DNA from: Capsicum annuum
Taxonomy: Eukaryota; Streptophyta; Magnoliopsida; Solanales; Solanaceae
Direction of reading: 5' to 3'
DNA: 64,000 nucleotides
NCBI RefSeq assembly: GCF_002878395.1
Contig: NC_061119.1
Coordinates: forward strand, 47,448,284-47,512,283
Positions 36,100-47,235 of the stretch are shown here, in pieces. Under the pieces are notes generated by a model. It was given only the letters and a program-made list of their open reading frames with translations, made no database searches and was not told the DNA's origin. The position numbers and the translations under genes were made by a program. Each line of letters begins with the position of its first letter. The stretch's first letter is position 1.

Positions 36100-36430
36100 C
36101 ACTGCTGCATTACGAGTTTATCATTTACATGTTTATACTTTGCTAGATCCAGGAGCTTCTTTGTCCTTTATTACTCCCTATATAACTATTAACTTCGGAG
36201 TCAGTCCTAAAATTCTAGCAGAGCCTTTCTCAATCTCTACCCCTGTGGGTAAATCTATCATAGCTCGATAGGTATACAGGAACTGTTCGGTTATGGTATC
36301 TCAGAAACTTACCACAGAAGACTTAGTCTAATTCAACGTAATTGATTTTGATGTCATTCTCGACATAGATTGGCTTTATTTCTTCTATGCCTCAGTCAAC
36401 TGCAAAAACATAATTATCCAATTTTATTCT
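36100..36430 (+). pseudogene. Tk-E aspartic protease
   Basis: In the relevant frame: LHVYTLLDPGASLSFITPYI, then FGVSPKILAEPFSISTPVGK, VYRNCSVMVSQ, and FDVILDIDWLYFFYASVNCK. The active site reads DPGAS, the form many Tekay elements carry, and ILDIDWL corresponds to the conserved ILGMDWL signature. Two in-frame stops (after IIAR and after TTEDLV). The plus ORF at 36007-36192 is another frame of this region. Confidence 0.87.
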
Positions 36431-36599
36431 AAATGAGATCATCCTAGAGTTGAGGGGTAGTACTTCAGCACTTAGGGGTCATCTTGTTTCGTACCTAAGG
36501 GCAACAAAAATGATATCAATGGGGTATGTCTACAATCTCGTTTAAGTTTGAGACTCTAGCTAAGAAACCCCTAATCTTGAATTAGTGTCAATTGCATGT

Positions 36600-37340
36600 G
36601 AATTCCTAGATGTTATTCCCAAAGATCTTCCCAGAGTTTTTCCCGAAAGGGAAATTGAGTTCGAAATAAACCTTCCTCTAGACTCTCAGCCTATCTCTAT
36701 TCCACCATACAGAATGGCTCCAGCAAAACTCAAGGATTTAAAAGAATAGTTGAAGGATCTCTTAGATAAGGGATTCATCAAACCCAGCATGTCCCTCTGG
36801 GGTGAACTAGTTCTATTCGTGCATTAGAAAGATAGTTCCCTCAGAATATGTATTGACTACCGTCATCTAAATAAAGTCAGGGTCAAGAACAAGTATCCAA
36901 TCCCCATAATCAATGACTTGTTCGACCAACTTAAGGGTTCAAGTTACTTTTCCAAGATAGACCTCAAATTAGGCTATCATCAGCTTAGAGTCAGGGAATG
37001 TAACATCCCAAAAATAGCCTTCAGAACCTACTATGGTAACTTTGAATTCATAGTCATATCACTTAACAATGCCCCAGTAGCTTTCATGGACTTGATAAAC
37101 CGTGTGTTCAATCAGTACTTGGAAATGTTCATCATAGTCATCATAGAAGATATCCTTATCTACTTTTATAGTGAGCAGATTATGCAGACCATCTCTAAAT
37201 AGTCTTACAGACTCTTAAAAACTATCAGCTATTTTCCAAATTCAGGAAGTGCAAATTTTGGCTAAGGTTAGTATATTTCCTTGGTAATATCATTTCCAGT
37301 GATGGCACTAGAGTTGATCCCAAAAATATTAGAGCAGTTG
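36600..37340 (+). pseudogene. Tk-E reverse transcriptase
   Basis: RT domain in frame from 36600: [39 protein letters not shown], then [60 protein letters not shown] and the active-site region [12 protein letters not shown]. The first acidic residue is present (IDLK), but the usual IDD catalytic pair reads IED. Stops after DLKE and after VLFVH; the frame changes near 37200, after which FSKFRKCKFWLRLVYFLGNI and the thumb/connection text follow. Confidence 0.92.
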
Positions 37341-38020
37341 GAAATAGGCCCAGACCCATCTCTCCATCAGATATCAAAAGTTTCTTGGGTTTGGATGGCT
37401 ATTAACAATGGTTTGTTGAGGGATTTTTATCTATTTCATCCCCTATGTCTAGATTGACACAGAAGAAGATCAAATTTTAGTGGTCAAATTATTATGAGAA
37501 GAGTTTTCAAGAGTTGAAGACTCGACTCACTACATCCCCAGTTTTGACTCTACTAGATGGTTCAGATAACTTTCTTGTGTATTTTGATGCTTCCATAGTT
37601 GGTTTAGGGTATGTTTTGATGCAGAGAGGTAAGGTCATAGCCTACGCCTTTAGACAGCTCAAACTCCATGAAAATAACTATCCTACTCATGATCTTGAGT
37701 TAGCAGCAATAGTATTTGCCGAAAAGAGTTTGAGGCACTATTTGTATGGGTTGCACATTGATGTGTTCATGGACCATTAGAGCTTACAGTATGTGTTCTC
37801 TCAGAAAGACCTAAACCTCCATCAGAGAAGGTGCTTGGAGTTGTTTAAAGACTACGACATAAGTGTCATGTATCATCCGAGTAAAGCCAATGTAGTGGCT
37901 GATTCTCTAAGTAGGATGTCTATGAGTAGCATGGCTCATGTGGAAAATGGTGAGAAGAAGTTATCTCAGAAAGTTCATCAGTTTTCCCGACTGAGTTTCC
38001 ACTTAGTCGATTCAACATAA
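37341..38020 (+). pseudogene. Tk-E RNase H domain
   Basis: Degrades the RNA strand during reverse transcription. After [40 protein letters not shown] (first catalytic Asp), [40 protein letters not shown] (catalytic Glu), VFMDH where TDHK is usual, a stop (37778-37780), then LQYVFSQKDLNLHQRRCLEL and YHPSKANVVADSLSRMSM. In one frame with only the single stop to 38020. Confidence 0.92.
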
Positions 38021-39065
38021 GGTAGTGTATGGGTAAAAAATAGTTTAGAATCATCTTTGATTTCTAAAGTGAAGGAAAATTAGGATAAGGATCCCAACCT
38101 AGTTAACTTGATAGAATCAGTAAAAGAAAAAAAGATAAAGGTTTTCCCCCAAGGAGGAGATGGTGTATTACATTATCAGGATTGGCTATGTGTGCTAGGT
38201 ATAGATGACTTGAGGCAGAAAATTTTTTTTGTAGAAGCACATGTTGTGTGTTACTCTATTCATATAGGGGCCACTAAGATGTACCGTGATTTGTGGGACA
38301 TCTATTGGTAGAGAGGTATGAAAGAGACATTACAGAGTTTGTAACTAAGTGCTCGACATGTCAGTAGGTTAAGATTGAGCACCAAAAAATTGGTGGGTCT
38401 ATGTATGAGTTCAATATTCCAACTTAGAAGTGGGAAGAGGGGAATATGGATTTTATGATGGGTTTGCCTCATACTCATCGTCAACACGATTCGGTTTGGG
38501 TCATTGTAGATAGGATGACCAAATCATCTTATTTCCTACTAGTCCATACCTCCTATTCAGCTGAGAACTATGCCAAACTCTATATCAGAATAGTTGGTCA
38601 AATTACATGGAGTTCCATTATCTATTATCTCAGATAGAGGTACCCAGTTTACCTCTCAATTCTAGAAACCATTCTCAAAGGGTGTTGGAACCCAAGTTAA
38701 CCTAAGTACATCCTTCCACCCTCAGACAAATGACCATTCAGACTTTAGAAGGTATGTTAATAGCATGTGTCATTGATTTTAAAGGTAATTGGGATGACTA
38801 ATTGCCTTTGATTGAGTTTACACATAATAACAACTAGCATTTCAGCATTCAGATGGCTCTATTTAAGGTGCTTTACAAAAGAAGATATAGATCTTCCATT
38901 GGTTGGTTTGAAGTGGGTGAGGCCGTAATAGTAGGGCCTGATTTGGTATTTGATACTTTGGAAAAAGTTCAATTGATCAGGGAAAGGCTTAAGATAGCTT
39001 AGAGCAGACAAAAATCGTATGTAGATAGGCGTAGAAAGGATCTCGAGTGTGAGATTAGTGGCTAT
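38021..39065 (+). pseudogene. Tk-E integrase (zinc-binding and catalytic core)
   Basis: HHCC zinc domain: EAHVVCYSIHIGATKMYRDL then, after a frame change, TKCSTCQ and VKIEHQKIGG. Catalytic core: EEGNMDFMMGLPHTHRQHDS (first Asp), VWVIVDRMTKSSYFLLVHTS, then in another frame LHGVPLSIISDRGTQFTSQF (second Asp) and FHPQTNDHSDFRR, where the expected DGQAER is altered so that Asp stands at the catalytic Glu position. Then IDFKGNWDD, LIEFTHNNN, and DTLEKVQLIRERLKIA, QKSYVDRRRKDLE. Several stops and at least two frameshifts. Confidence 0.9.
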
Positions 39066-39509
39066 GTGTATTTGAAAATCTCTCCTATGAAAGGAGTAAA
39101 GAGATTTGGCAAGAAGGGGAAGTTCAGTGACCAATATGTCGGTCCTTCTCAAATTCTCAACTGTTTTAGAAATGTAGCTTACGAGCTTGAGTTGCCTTCA
39201 GATCTAGGTTCAGTACATCCAATGTTTCATGTCTCCTTGCTTAAGAAGTTCATAGGTGACCCAGAAGTTGTAGCCCCTATAGAGAGCATAGATATTCAGA
39301 ACAGTCTCTCTTACGAAGTGGTTCCCATAAAAATCCTTGACAACCAGATTTGCAGACTAAGGAACAAACAAGTACCTCTAGTTAAAGTTCTTTGGCAGAA
39401 TCAGTCCGTTGAGGGAGCTACTTGGGAAGAAAAAGCAGACATGTGGGCCAAGTATCCTCACCTCTTATCCACGAAATCAGAATCTACCCAAGGTAACAGT
39501 TTTCCTTAA
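39066..39509 (+). pseudogene. Tk-E integrase C-terminus and chromodomain (open segment)
   Basis: An uninterrupted 147-codon segment: VYLKISPMKGVKRFGKKGKF, YVGPSQILNCFRNVAYELEL, VHPMFHVSLLKKFIGDPEVV, then the chromodomain (LSYEVVPIKILDNQICRLRN, VPLVKVLWQNQSVEGATWEE, WAKYPHLL). The chromodomain of this type is a feature of chromoviruses and probably binds modified histones. The start given (GTG/ATG near 39066) is only the open frame; the domain is the tail of Pol, not a separate gene. Confidence 0.93.
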
Positions 39510-39841
39510 ACTTACTCAGTTTCAGGCTAAGATTTCCCATACAAACTTGGTATAAGTTACCATTGCATATTCACTCATACATTCATAAGTCAGTTCAGTT
39601 AGATGTTCATACATCAGATATGCATGTTCCATATGAGATACTCAGCTTATCTGCAATCCCAGTCATGCATCCATGAATAAGTTTAGTCATGTATTCATGG
39701 ATCAGATATGCATGTTCAATATGAAATTTTAGTATGTCCATAGTGACAGTCATGTAATCATATTTAGTTGTGCATGTTCGGTACATGCATTTAGTCTATC
39801 AGTATTCTGACCTACTCAGTCTCATTTGAGGATGAATGTTC
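39510..39841 (+). other. Tk-E 3' untranslated region
   Basis: About 330 bases rich in TCATGCAT/CATTCAT words, no coding sequence. Ends in the conserved CATTTGAGGATGAATGTTC word before the polypurine tract. Confidence 0.75.
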
Positions 39842-39853
39842 TGAAGGAAGAGA
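39842..39853 (+). other. Polypurine tract, Tk-E
   Basis: TGAAGGAAGAGA just before TATAAGACCCC (mutated TGTAAGACCC). Confidence 0.8.
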
Positions 39854-39856
39854 TAT

Positions 39857-42362
39857 TATAAGACCCCGCAAAAATCCTAAGCGTAACTCAGTCCCTTAGA
39901 TCTTGATAAGGGGTCCCAGACTTAGAAAATTTCAGCCAAGTGTTAGTACTTGGTCTTTTCTAAAGCCCTCAAACTTTGAGGAATTTATTTACAAACTTTC
40001 CAAACTCAAAATATTAGTTTTTAAGTTGATTCATGAATGAGGGAGTCAATAGTACCTCTTAGGTGAGTTTTGGAATATTCGAACAAGCGTAAGGGCGTGT
40101 TTGAAACTCTAAAATAGCTACTCAGGGAGATTAGCCCATGGCGTCTCACCTAGTCTGATCCTTGGGGAAGCCCACGATGGACATTGTGGTGCCTCGCCCA
40201 GAGCAAAATCTTGTGGCACCCTGGCCAGTCCAGTCCGAGTAATTTTTTGTCATTTTATTTCGCATTTTAAAGGGAAAATGGATCATTTTCCTTCACCCCA
40301 TAGCTCCATAAAATGGGATTAAATCCCCAGATAGAAAAATCACTCATTTTTTTCATAAAATCCTCTCAAGAACAAGCCCTAGATTCATCAAGTTCAAGAA
40401 ACAAACTTCTAGAATTCACCCCAATCTCAATGAAGTTATCAATTAGAATATGTGAAGTGTTCATCCAAGGGTTCCTTCCACCCTTCGAGTTCATGAAACT
40501 ACTTTTTAAAAATTGAAGTGTTTTGATTTCATGAATTTCATGTTGGGTTTGATTATAATGATTAGTGGGATTTGTAATCCATGTTTTATTACAAGTTTCA
40601 TGTGTGGTTAATTAATATATGTGTAGTATCATGTGAATCCATGTTAAACCCATGAATGTGTAAATTTATTATGGTAGTCATGATGTATTAGCATGTTTTT
40701 CATGCCCAAGTATAAGGTTATGCCTTCCATGTGTTTAAAAAAATGTCTACGTGAATAAATTGTGCATTGTGGTCCATTGGTGACCTTATGATGAATTCAT
40801 GCTAGAACTACATGTTATAAATTTTCTCCCATATTAAAGCTATACTTTTTAACTGATTGATGGAATGTCAATGAGAATTGAATAGTGAAATTATGATATG
40901 CTAGTATGCATTTTCATTCATGTACAAGCCCAAGAATATGGCAAAATATCTCAATGACTACATTGTGAATAGTTGACTACTGTCATGTTATCAAGAAGTG
41001 CAATTTCTTAGTATTATCTATGCTATCAAGTCCTAGGGTATTTAATACCTGACAATTTAGATTTTTACCTAGAGCCAGTGTCAGTACAAAATAGTAGCAG
41101 TCATGTCATGATCAGTAGTACTCTCAGTCAAATACAAAACTCAGTAGAACTCAATTAGTTACAGAACTCAGGAAAACTCAGTAAACTTAGTATTAGTCCA
41201 TTTCAGTTCAGTATATCAGCTCAGTGTCTTTTAGTTGGGATTAGAATTCAGCACCAAGTGAATATAAGAATAGGGACTAACCTGCCAGCACAGGGTGTGA
41301 TTCTTAGAAGCGGTCCTTGTATTCCAAAACTACATAGCCAGCGTAGGTTGAGATATCAACCTACCAATTGAGTGTTGATGAGGTGTCTTACCTGCCAATT
41401 GAGGGCACAACCATTCTCATTCAAAGCACCTGCCAGCTAAGGGTGACTCAACATTTGTCTTCACCCATGGCACAGTACTGACACCCTTCCAACTAGAGTT
41501 GTAGCTTGGACCCCAAATTAGTTCAAAGAAGGGGCATATCAGTTAGATGATTACCTCCCACAGTCTCAGTTTTATTCTTAAGAATAGAACTCCGTTTAGT
41601 TCTACAGAAATCCAGATATTATATACAGTCACTCAGTTCAGTTGGGAACTCAAAATAGTTCTATAGAAATTAGGACTTTCAGATACAATCACTCAGTTAT
41701 CAATAATGCAGTATCAGTAAACTCAATTATTAGAAAACCTAGTGATTCAAAACTTAGCATTCGATGTTACCATGACCTCAGTTACAGTTAAGCATTCATG
41801 TATGTACACTCTTTCAGTTATGATTATTTTATTCAGTTAGTTGTTGTTCGTGCATATGAACCCATGCACATCTGCCTACCTCACTTAGCATACCAGTATA
41901 TTCAAAGTATTGACACACACTTTTCTTTTGTGCTATGATATCTTATATCATACGTTTAGATGTATGGGCTCCTGATCACACTTAGCAGCCCAATCTATCA
42001 GCTACAGAGTTAGTTGTGAGTCGTTATAGTTCGAGGATAGATTTATCCTTTCAGTTATATTAGTACGTAGTCTACTTCAGTGTCAAAGTTAGTTGGGGAC
42101 TTGTCCCATTAACTCCTTGTTCAGATAGTAGAGGCTTTTCAAACTAGAGTATTTTAGACAGATATATCAGTATTCAGTTCTCAGTATTGATATTCATTTT
42201 TTATTTCTTATTTGAACCTTATGGAAGATTTTCGCCTAATTTTTGCATTATTACAGTATTGTTATGTAGTAATTGTAGAAGGTAATAGTCTTGGGTTAGC
42301 TTGTGGTCCTTCAAGATTATGAGTATCGTATAGCATCCGGGGTACAGAGTCAGGGCATTACA
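39857..42362 (+). repeat. Tk-E 3' LTR
   Basis: TATAAGACCCC...CAGGGCATTACA, partner of 32173-34683, with its CG-rich block reduced by C-to-T/G-to-A type changes (40125-40240). ORF 40313-40516 has no recognisable product. Confidence 0.92.
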
Positions 42363-43170
42363 AATTGGGTCACAGGTTGGACCCAAATTATTTTATATCA
42401 GGGTATGTCAGGTAGATGAATACTCCTATAGTTACAGTATCAGTCTCACTATTAGGTAAAGAACTCAGTTAGTTCTATAGATCCATGGCTATCAGTTATC
42501 AGTTACTCAGCCATCAGAATTCAGTACTTAGCTTTAGTATAATCTTAAATATATGATGTATACTGATATGCACAGTATTGCCTATTTAGTATAATAGTTA
42601 TAATTTTGCATGTACTCTCATCCAGTTACTTTATAATATTTATTCAGTTAGTTATCATTTCATGCATATGAACCCATGTATATCAAGCTTACCTTACTTA
42701 GCATACTAGTATTCCACGTACTGACATACACTCTTTTTTGTGCTATCATGTCTCATATCATTAGTTTGGATGCTCAGGTTCCTGACCGTACTTAGAAGCT
42801 TAGGATAACAACAGTTGTTATAGTAGTGATTCCTAATATTTTGAAGATAGAGTTTACGTATTTCAGTTTTTCAACAGTTCAATAGTTATTTTAGTGGGAG
42901 TTAGTTGGGGGTTTATCCATCAACTCCATATTCAGAAATTTAGAGGCTTTCAGACTAGCATAGTCAGTTATTTAGTTTTTAGATGTTATTATCTGTTTTA
43001 GTTACTATTTAAGTATTTTGAGAACCTTATGGAATTTTTAGATTTATTTTGCATATATATTACAGTATTATATTAAGTCCTCATAGTAGGTACTAGTTAT
43101 GGGTTGGCTTGTGGTCCTTCAGGATTGTAAGCACCGTGTGATACACAGGGTATAGTCTCAGGGCGTTACA
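42363..43170 (+). repeat. Tk-C 5' LTR, piece 3
   Basis: Resumes AATTGGGTCACAGGTTGG, aligned with 48505 on in the 3' LTR, ending CAGGGCGTTACA. Confidence 0.9.
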
Positions 43171-43174
43171 AACT

Positions 43175-43187
43175 TTGTATCAGAGCC
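43175..43187 (+). other. Primer binding site, Tk-C
   Basis: TTGTATCAGAGCC, one base from the consensus, 4 bases after the LTR end. Confidence 0.88.
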
Positions 43188-43245
43188 TAAAGTTCTAAAG
43201 ATCCTTAGGGAGTCCGAAAGTCATGTTAAGTAGAGTCTTGTGCAT

Positions 43246-43268
43246 GGGTGTGTAATGCGCCACACTTA
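43246..43268 (+). other. Leader hairpin, Tk-C
   Basis: GGGTGTGTAATGCGCCACAC: GTGTG..CACAC stem with loop TAATGCGC, about 60 bases after the PBS. Confidence 0.5.
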
Positions 43269-43393
43269 TGGACAAGAGGTTATAAGGCATTTTTAGGAAA
43301 AGTTCCCTTCTTTCAGTGTTCATATCATGCGAGTGAGCATGTTTTCAAGTTAACCTCTCTATCTAATTCTAATCTCCCTTCTGTTTATAAAAT

Positions 43394-43996
43394 ATGCCTC
43401 CTGAAAGTCTAATAGAAAAAAGAAATGAGAATCAACCTCCACCTCCACCAGTAGAAGAATATCACCTGAATAAGCATGTCTCTCATGCCGAATTTAGAGC
43501 TTTTTTCTCTACCTTAGCTTATTCAGTAGTTTCTCAGAACAATATGCAGGTAGTTGTCCTATCGAGGCTGTTAACTTATGCTTAATCGAGTGAGAGAGAG
43601 AGTGTAGAAAAAAAAAAAGAAAGAATAAGAAGGCTAGATCAAGTAGTTTTAAGACTAGGTGAACGGGTAGTAACTGCTCCCAATCCTATTAGAAATTCTC
43701 AGCCCCAGCTCCTACTTTAGCCAGTGCACCAGTGCCTAAGTTTAAGAATGATAGTCGAGATGGAGCACTAGGCTCTAAGTTACATGGTAGTGGGAAGAGT
43801 ATTCATACTAATCTGCTTGGCAAAGAATGTGTTAAGAATCATAAGAGTGTGTGTAGAGGCAATAGTGATGTGTGTTTTGGGCATGGAAATCCAGGCCACA
43901 GAGTCAGATATTGCCTAAGAGTGGTCAACAGGGTTGGTCCAACCATTCCTCAGTTTAGTTCGGTCATTGTATCAGTAGGGTGCCACTTCCAATGCT
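43394..43996 (+). pseudogene. Tk-C gag with core deletion
   Basis: Start ATG 43394: MPPESLIEKRNENQPPPPPV, then HVSHAEFRAFFSTLAYSVVS, then MQVVVLSRLLTYA and a stop (43583). The text then passes straight to the basic linker (RESVEKKK..RIRRLDQ) and, in another frame from about 43720, to VPKFKNDSRDGALGSKLHGS and the zinc-knuckle region CVKNHKSVCRGNSDVCFGHG, NPGHRVRYC. The knuckle has His where the second Cys of CX2C is expected. The capsid core found in Tk-E is missing, at about the same place as in Tk-A, so this protein could not form a normal capsid. Confidence 0.82.
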
Positions 43997-44039
43997 AATA
44001 GTGGTCAACATCAAAATAGGTTATATGCAATTCAGTCTT

Positions 44040-44275
44040 GGTAGGAGCAGAAAAGTTCTCTTGATGTGGTTACGGGTACGTTACCGACCATTCATTTACA
44101 TATTTATGCCTTGTTAGATCCTGTAGCTTTTCATTGTTATGTAACCCGCGATGTAGTTGTCAAATTGAGTGTCAGTCCCAAAACCTTAGTAGAACCCTTC
44201 TCAGTGTCTACCCTAGTAGGTACATCTATCCTAGCCAAACGGGTATATAGAAATTTCCCGGTAATAGTATCCTAG
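44040..44275 (+). pseudogene. Tk-C protease remnant
   Basis: Frame from 44066: TIHLHIYALLDPVAFHCYVT, then VKLSVSPKTLVEPFSVSTLV, RVYRNFPVIVS and a stop. It aligns with the Tk-E protease (LLDPGASLSFIT...VSPKILAEPFSISTPVG...VYRNCSVMVS). The active-site glycine is replaced (LLDPVAF), so it cannot have been active. The C-terminal half (ILxxDWL) and all of RT follow nowhere. Confidence 0.8.
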
Positions 44276-46892
44276 TAAATTACTTCAGTTGAATTTAGCA
44301 ATAGAGTAGTTCAGTTTTAGCTTTTCACTGAACCAGTTGGTGAATGAAAAGGTAGTACCTCAGTTCTTAGAAGTCATATGTGATTTCAGCTTCCTTATTA
44401 GAATTATATGACAACATATGATCAAGAGTAGTAGAGTTGGGATGGTGTTATCTGAAGTTGAGCAGATCATATATTTCATTGGACTAGTCATGTGAAAGGT
44501 GAATCAGTAGGCTTAAAGTAGTGTACACATGAATTTAAGTTTGTTGATTCGAAATATGTATTGTGGATGTGACATTTGTATGATATGATGAAAGTAGTAT
44601 AGTTTTTAAAGAATTGGAGATATCCATGTTAGGTGTCAGGATCTAAGTTTAAATCTTTCAAGGTTGAGCTAATAGAAAGAGGAGTTGAAAATTCTAAGTT
44701 AGTTAGTTCTTAAGTTGTTACATGATGTATTTGGGTCTATAGAAATTTAAGAGTTCTATCTTAAAAGAAAGTATCAGCAGTAGGGTTTTACACTTTTAGG
44801 TGTAATCTTTCAGGGTGAGTTTAGTGTTTATGAGTATTGTTATATCTCAAATTCTAGAGTAAAATTGTTTCAGTACTATTTAGAGATATTGGTTAAGTCG
44901 TCCACAAACTTAGAATGATAGCTTTAATCTAAGGAGGAGATGGTAGAACAAGTGACCAAGTCAGGATCCCAAATTATAGTAGTGATGCCAGTGCGTTGTA
45001 GAATAACACTTGGGGGAATGTCCTGCCTATGCTTATTTTAGTATTTGTACTTCAGTTATTATGATATCTACTCATGCTTGACATATCAACTCTATACTCA
45101 TAGCTCATATTCATGCACTTTCTATAGAATCATGTACGATTCCAATCCCTTATTTGAGAAGTTACAATTTGCTCTGTAGTGCGAACCATGTTCCATGAAT
45201 TTAAAATTTTGAAACTCAAGTCATGTAGCTCATGACTCATGTGCTCATGCCCTACAGTATGTTTAGTTCCAGTATTTATGGAAAATTCCTAATGATTAGT
45301 GAAATTCAGATTATGTCATGTATATCCTCAGTTTAGGTCTTTTGATGAACCCAAGATGTTGATATTCTATTCCTCAGGCCTCTTCTAAGTGTCAAGCTCT
45401 GTATAGTGTTCATTTATGCTTCAGTTCCTCATATTTTAGCCTTTCAGTGACTTCTTCTTATGAAATGATATAGTGATGAGAAATTACTTAGATGGGAGAG
45501 AGTAAATGTTTTATGTTAAGAAAAGATTATTGCATGCTTGTTTTACTCGAGTCTATAGTTTTGAAGATAGACTTGAATGTCATGTCGATGTATAAGCTGA
45601 TAAATACATTGCACATTAGTGAATGGCTAGTAAGAGGTTGTATTTAGTTGTTAAATGAGAAATCTGAATTATTCATGAGATGAGGGGTTGTAAAACTGCA
45701 GGGTGTGCAAAATTCATGATTCAGACCAGTATTACAGTGTTATGTGTGCATTATGTAGTTTTGAGTAGGCTTGTACAAAGTAGGAGAATTTAGTCCAGCT
45801 CAGATTTCAGCAGGTAGGATTATCAGTGCCCATGTGAATATTTTTAGTAGTCTCAGATAAAGTTCAGTATTAAGGTGGAAGGTATAGCTTAGAGAGTATT
45901 CAAGAAGTACGTCTAAGCTTAAAATATAGTAGGTCCAGTGCATAAGCCCTAGTAGCTCTGTCCTACTGATGTTTCATAGGACTCTATATTATATTACCGT
46001 ATTTTAGCCTTGTTTTGATTTCTTATACACATGTCTCATTCAGACCATGCCCATGATTCCTTACTCCCTAAAAGTCATTAGAACTTCTTAGAAAGAGTGT
46101 CGAATAAATACTCCAGTTAAGTGTAACCTTTCAGTATGAGTTAGTCTATATAGCTAGTAATTTAGATTAGCAGTTAGAAAGACAGGTTCCCTATGGTTTT
46201 TCTATCTTTCGATCTACTCTTACTATCTGAAGTTTCATGAATATATCCCTTCCAAGAAATAGTTTTTTTGCCTCTATGTAAATTGTGAATCCAGTTCAAT
46301 TCATGCATCATATTTCAGATCTCAGATAGTCAATCATGATTCAGTCCGTAAGAGTCCCATGCATCATCTTAGTTTTCCTACTAATTCAGTCGGGGGATGA
46401 ACTATCTCAAGAGGGGATGTAATACTCCCGAGCTTTTCATGTACTAAATCTTTCATCTTTTTATTATGAAACTTGATCTAGCTGGAGATAATGGTTACTC
46501 ATTAGTTGACTCTCTCATTCCTATCTAAGCCTTATAACTATTCTCATGTCACTGCATGTGTTCAAGACCTCAGTTTCGTTCATGATATTCAGTTCATGTA
46601 TCATGCTTCATAATCAGTGATGATCTTATGTTCCATTCATATATGTTCTGTAAAGGATCTCAGATTCTTCGGTATTCTAAACTTAAGGTAATAGTTTTCC
46701 TTAGGTTTACTCTGTTCCATGCTTAATTCAAGCGTCATATCATTCTCATATCATTTATGCGTTCATGAATCAGTTAAATCATATATTATGTCTCCAAAAT
46801 TCAGTCATGCTTCAGTTATGCATGTCAGTGTAAGTACTGTTCCTGAGTTTCTCTCAGTTCAGTCAGTCTCATTCGACGACGAATGTTCCCAT
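44276..46892 (+). other. Tk-C non-coding internal region
   Basis: About 2.6 kb with no RT, RNase H or integrase. Its part from about 45200 on aligns in order with the Tk-B internal region read on minus (see there). A polypurine-like site, AGAGGGGATGTAATACTCCC, lies at about 46413-46432, some 460 bases before the true one, at the place corresponding to the extra site in Tk-B. The ORF at 46719-47048 spans the internal/LTR junction and is not a gene. Confidence 0.7.
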
Positions 46893-46900
46893 GGGGGAGA
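46893..46900 (+). other. Polypurine tract, Tk-C
   Basis: GGGGGAGA, preceded by CATTCGACGACGAATGTTCC and followed by TAT-TGTAAGACCC. Confidence 0.9.
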
Positions 46901-47033
46901 TATTGTAAGACCCTGTAATGTCCTAGTCATTTCAGTCCTTTATAGCATGCCAAAAGAGGTCCCAAACTTAGAAAATTTCAGCAAGGGGTTGAGACTTAGT
47001 CTTATTTTTTTTCCTCGATATTTCAATGGCATC

Positions 47034-47046
47034 ATTTATGATCTTT
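47034..47046. repeat. SINE target duplication, left copy
   Basis: ATTTATGATCTTT; the right copy at 47236-47248 is ATTTATTATCTTT (one mismatch). The 5' LTR of Tk-C has the single unoccupied copy at about 20878. Confidence 0.88.
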
Positions 47047-47235
47047 GAAGGGGAGCCTTGGAGTAACTGGTAAAGTTGCTGCCATGTGACCAGGAGGTCA
47101 CAAGTTCAAGCCTTGGAAACAGCCTTTGGCAGAAATGTAAGGTAAGGCTGCGTAAGATACACCCTTGTAGTGGGGCCCTTCCCTAGACACCGCGCACAGC
47201 GGTACCTTTATTGCACCGAGCTGTCCTTTTTTATT
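47047..47235 (+). mobile_element. TS/SolS-type tRNA-derived SINE
   Basis: About 189 bp: GGGGAGCCTTGGAGTAACTG start, box A-like GTAACTGGTAAAG, box B-like AGTTCAAGCC, tRNA-unrelated body with AAGGCTGCGTAAGATACACC and CCCTTCCCTAGACACCGCGC, T-rich end (CCTTTTTTATT). This is the well-known Solanaceae TS SINE pattern; it is mobilised by LINE enzymes and transcribed by RNA polymerase III. The 13-bp target duplication supports normal retroposition. Absent from the Tk-C 5' LTR, so inserted after Tk-C. Confidence 0.9.

Larger units (their letters stand above)
32173..42362 (+). mobile_element. Tk-E: full-length Tekay/Del chromovirus, degraded, nested in Tk-C LTR
   Basis: LTRs 32173-34683 and 39857-42362 (about 2.5 kb each), PBS, gag, protease, RT, RNase H, integrase and chromodomain in the usual order. 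The empty site reads CCCTTCAAACTAGGGTAACAG in the Tk-C 3' LTR (about 48500). Flanks here are AACTA on the left and AATTG on the right, a target duplication altered at two bases. It is the only element in the window with a full set of domains; none is intact. Confidence 0.92.
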
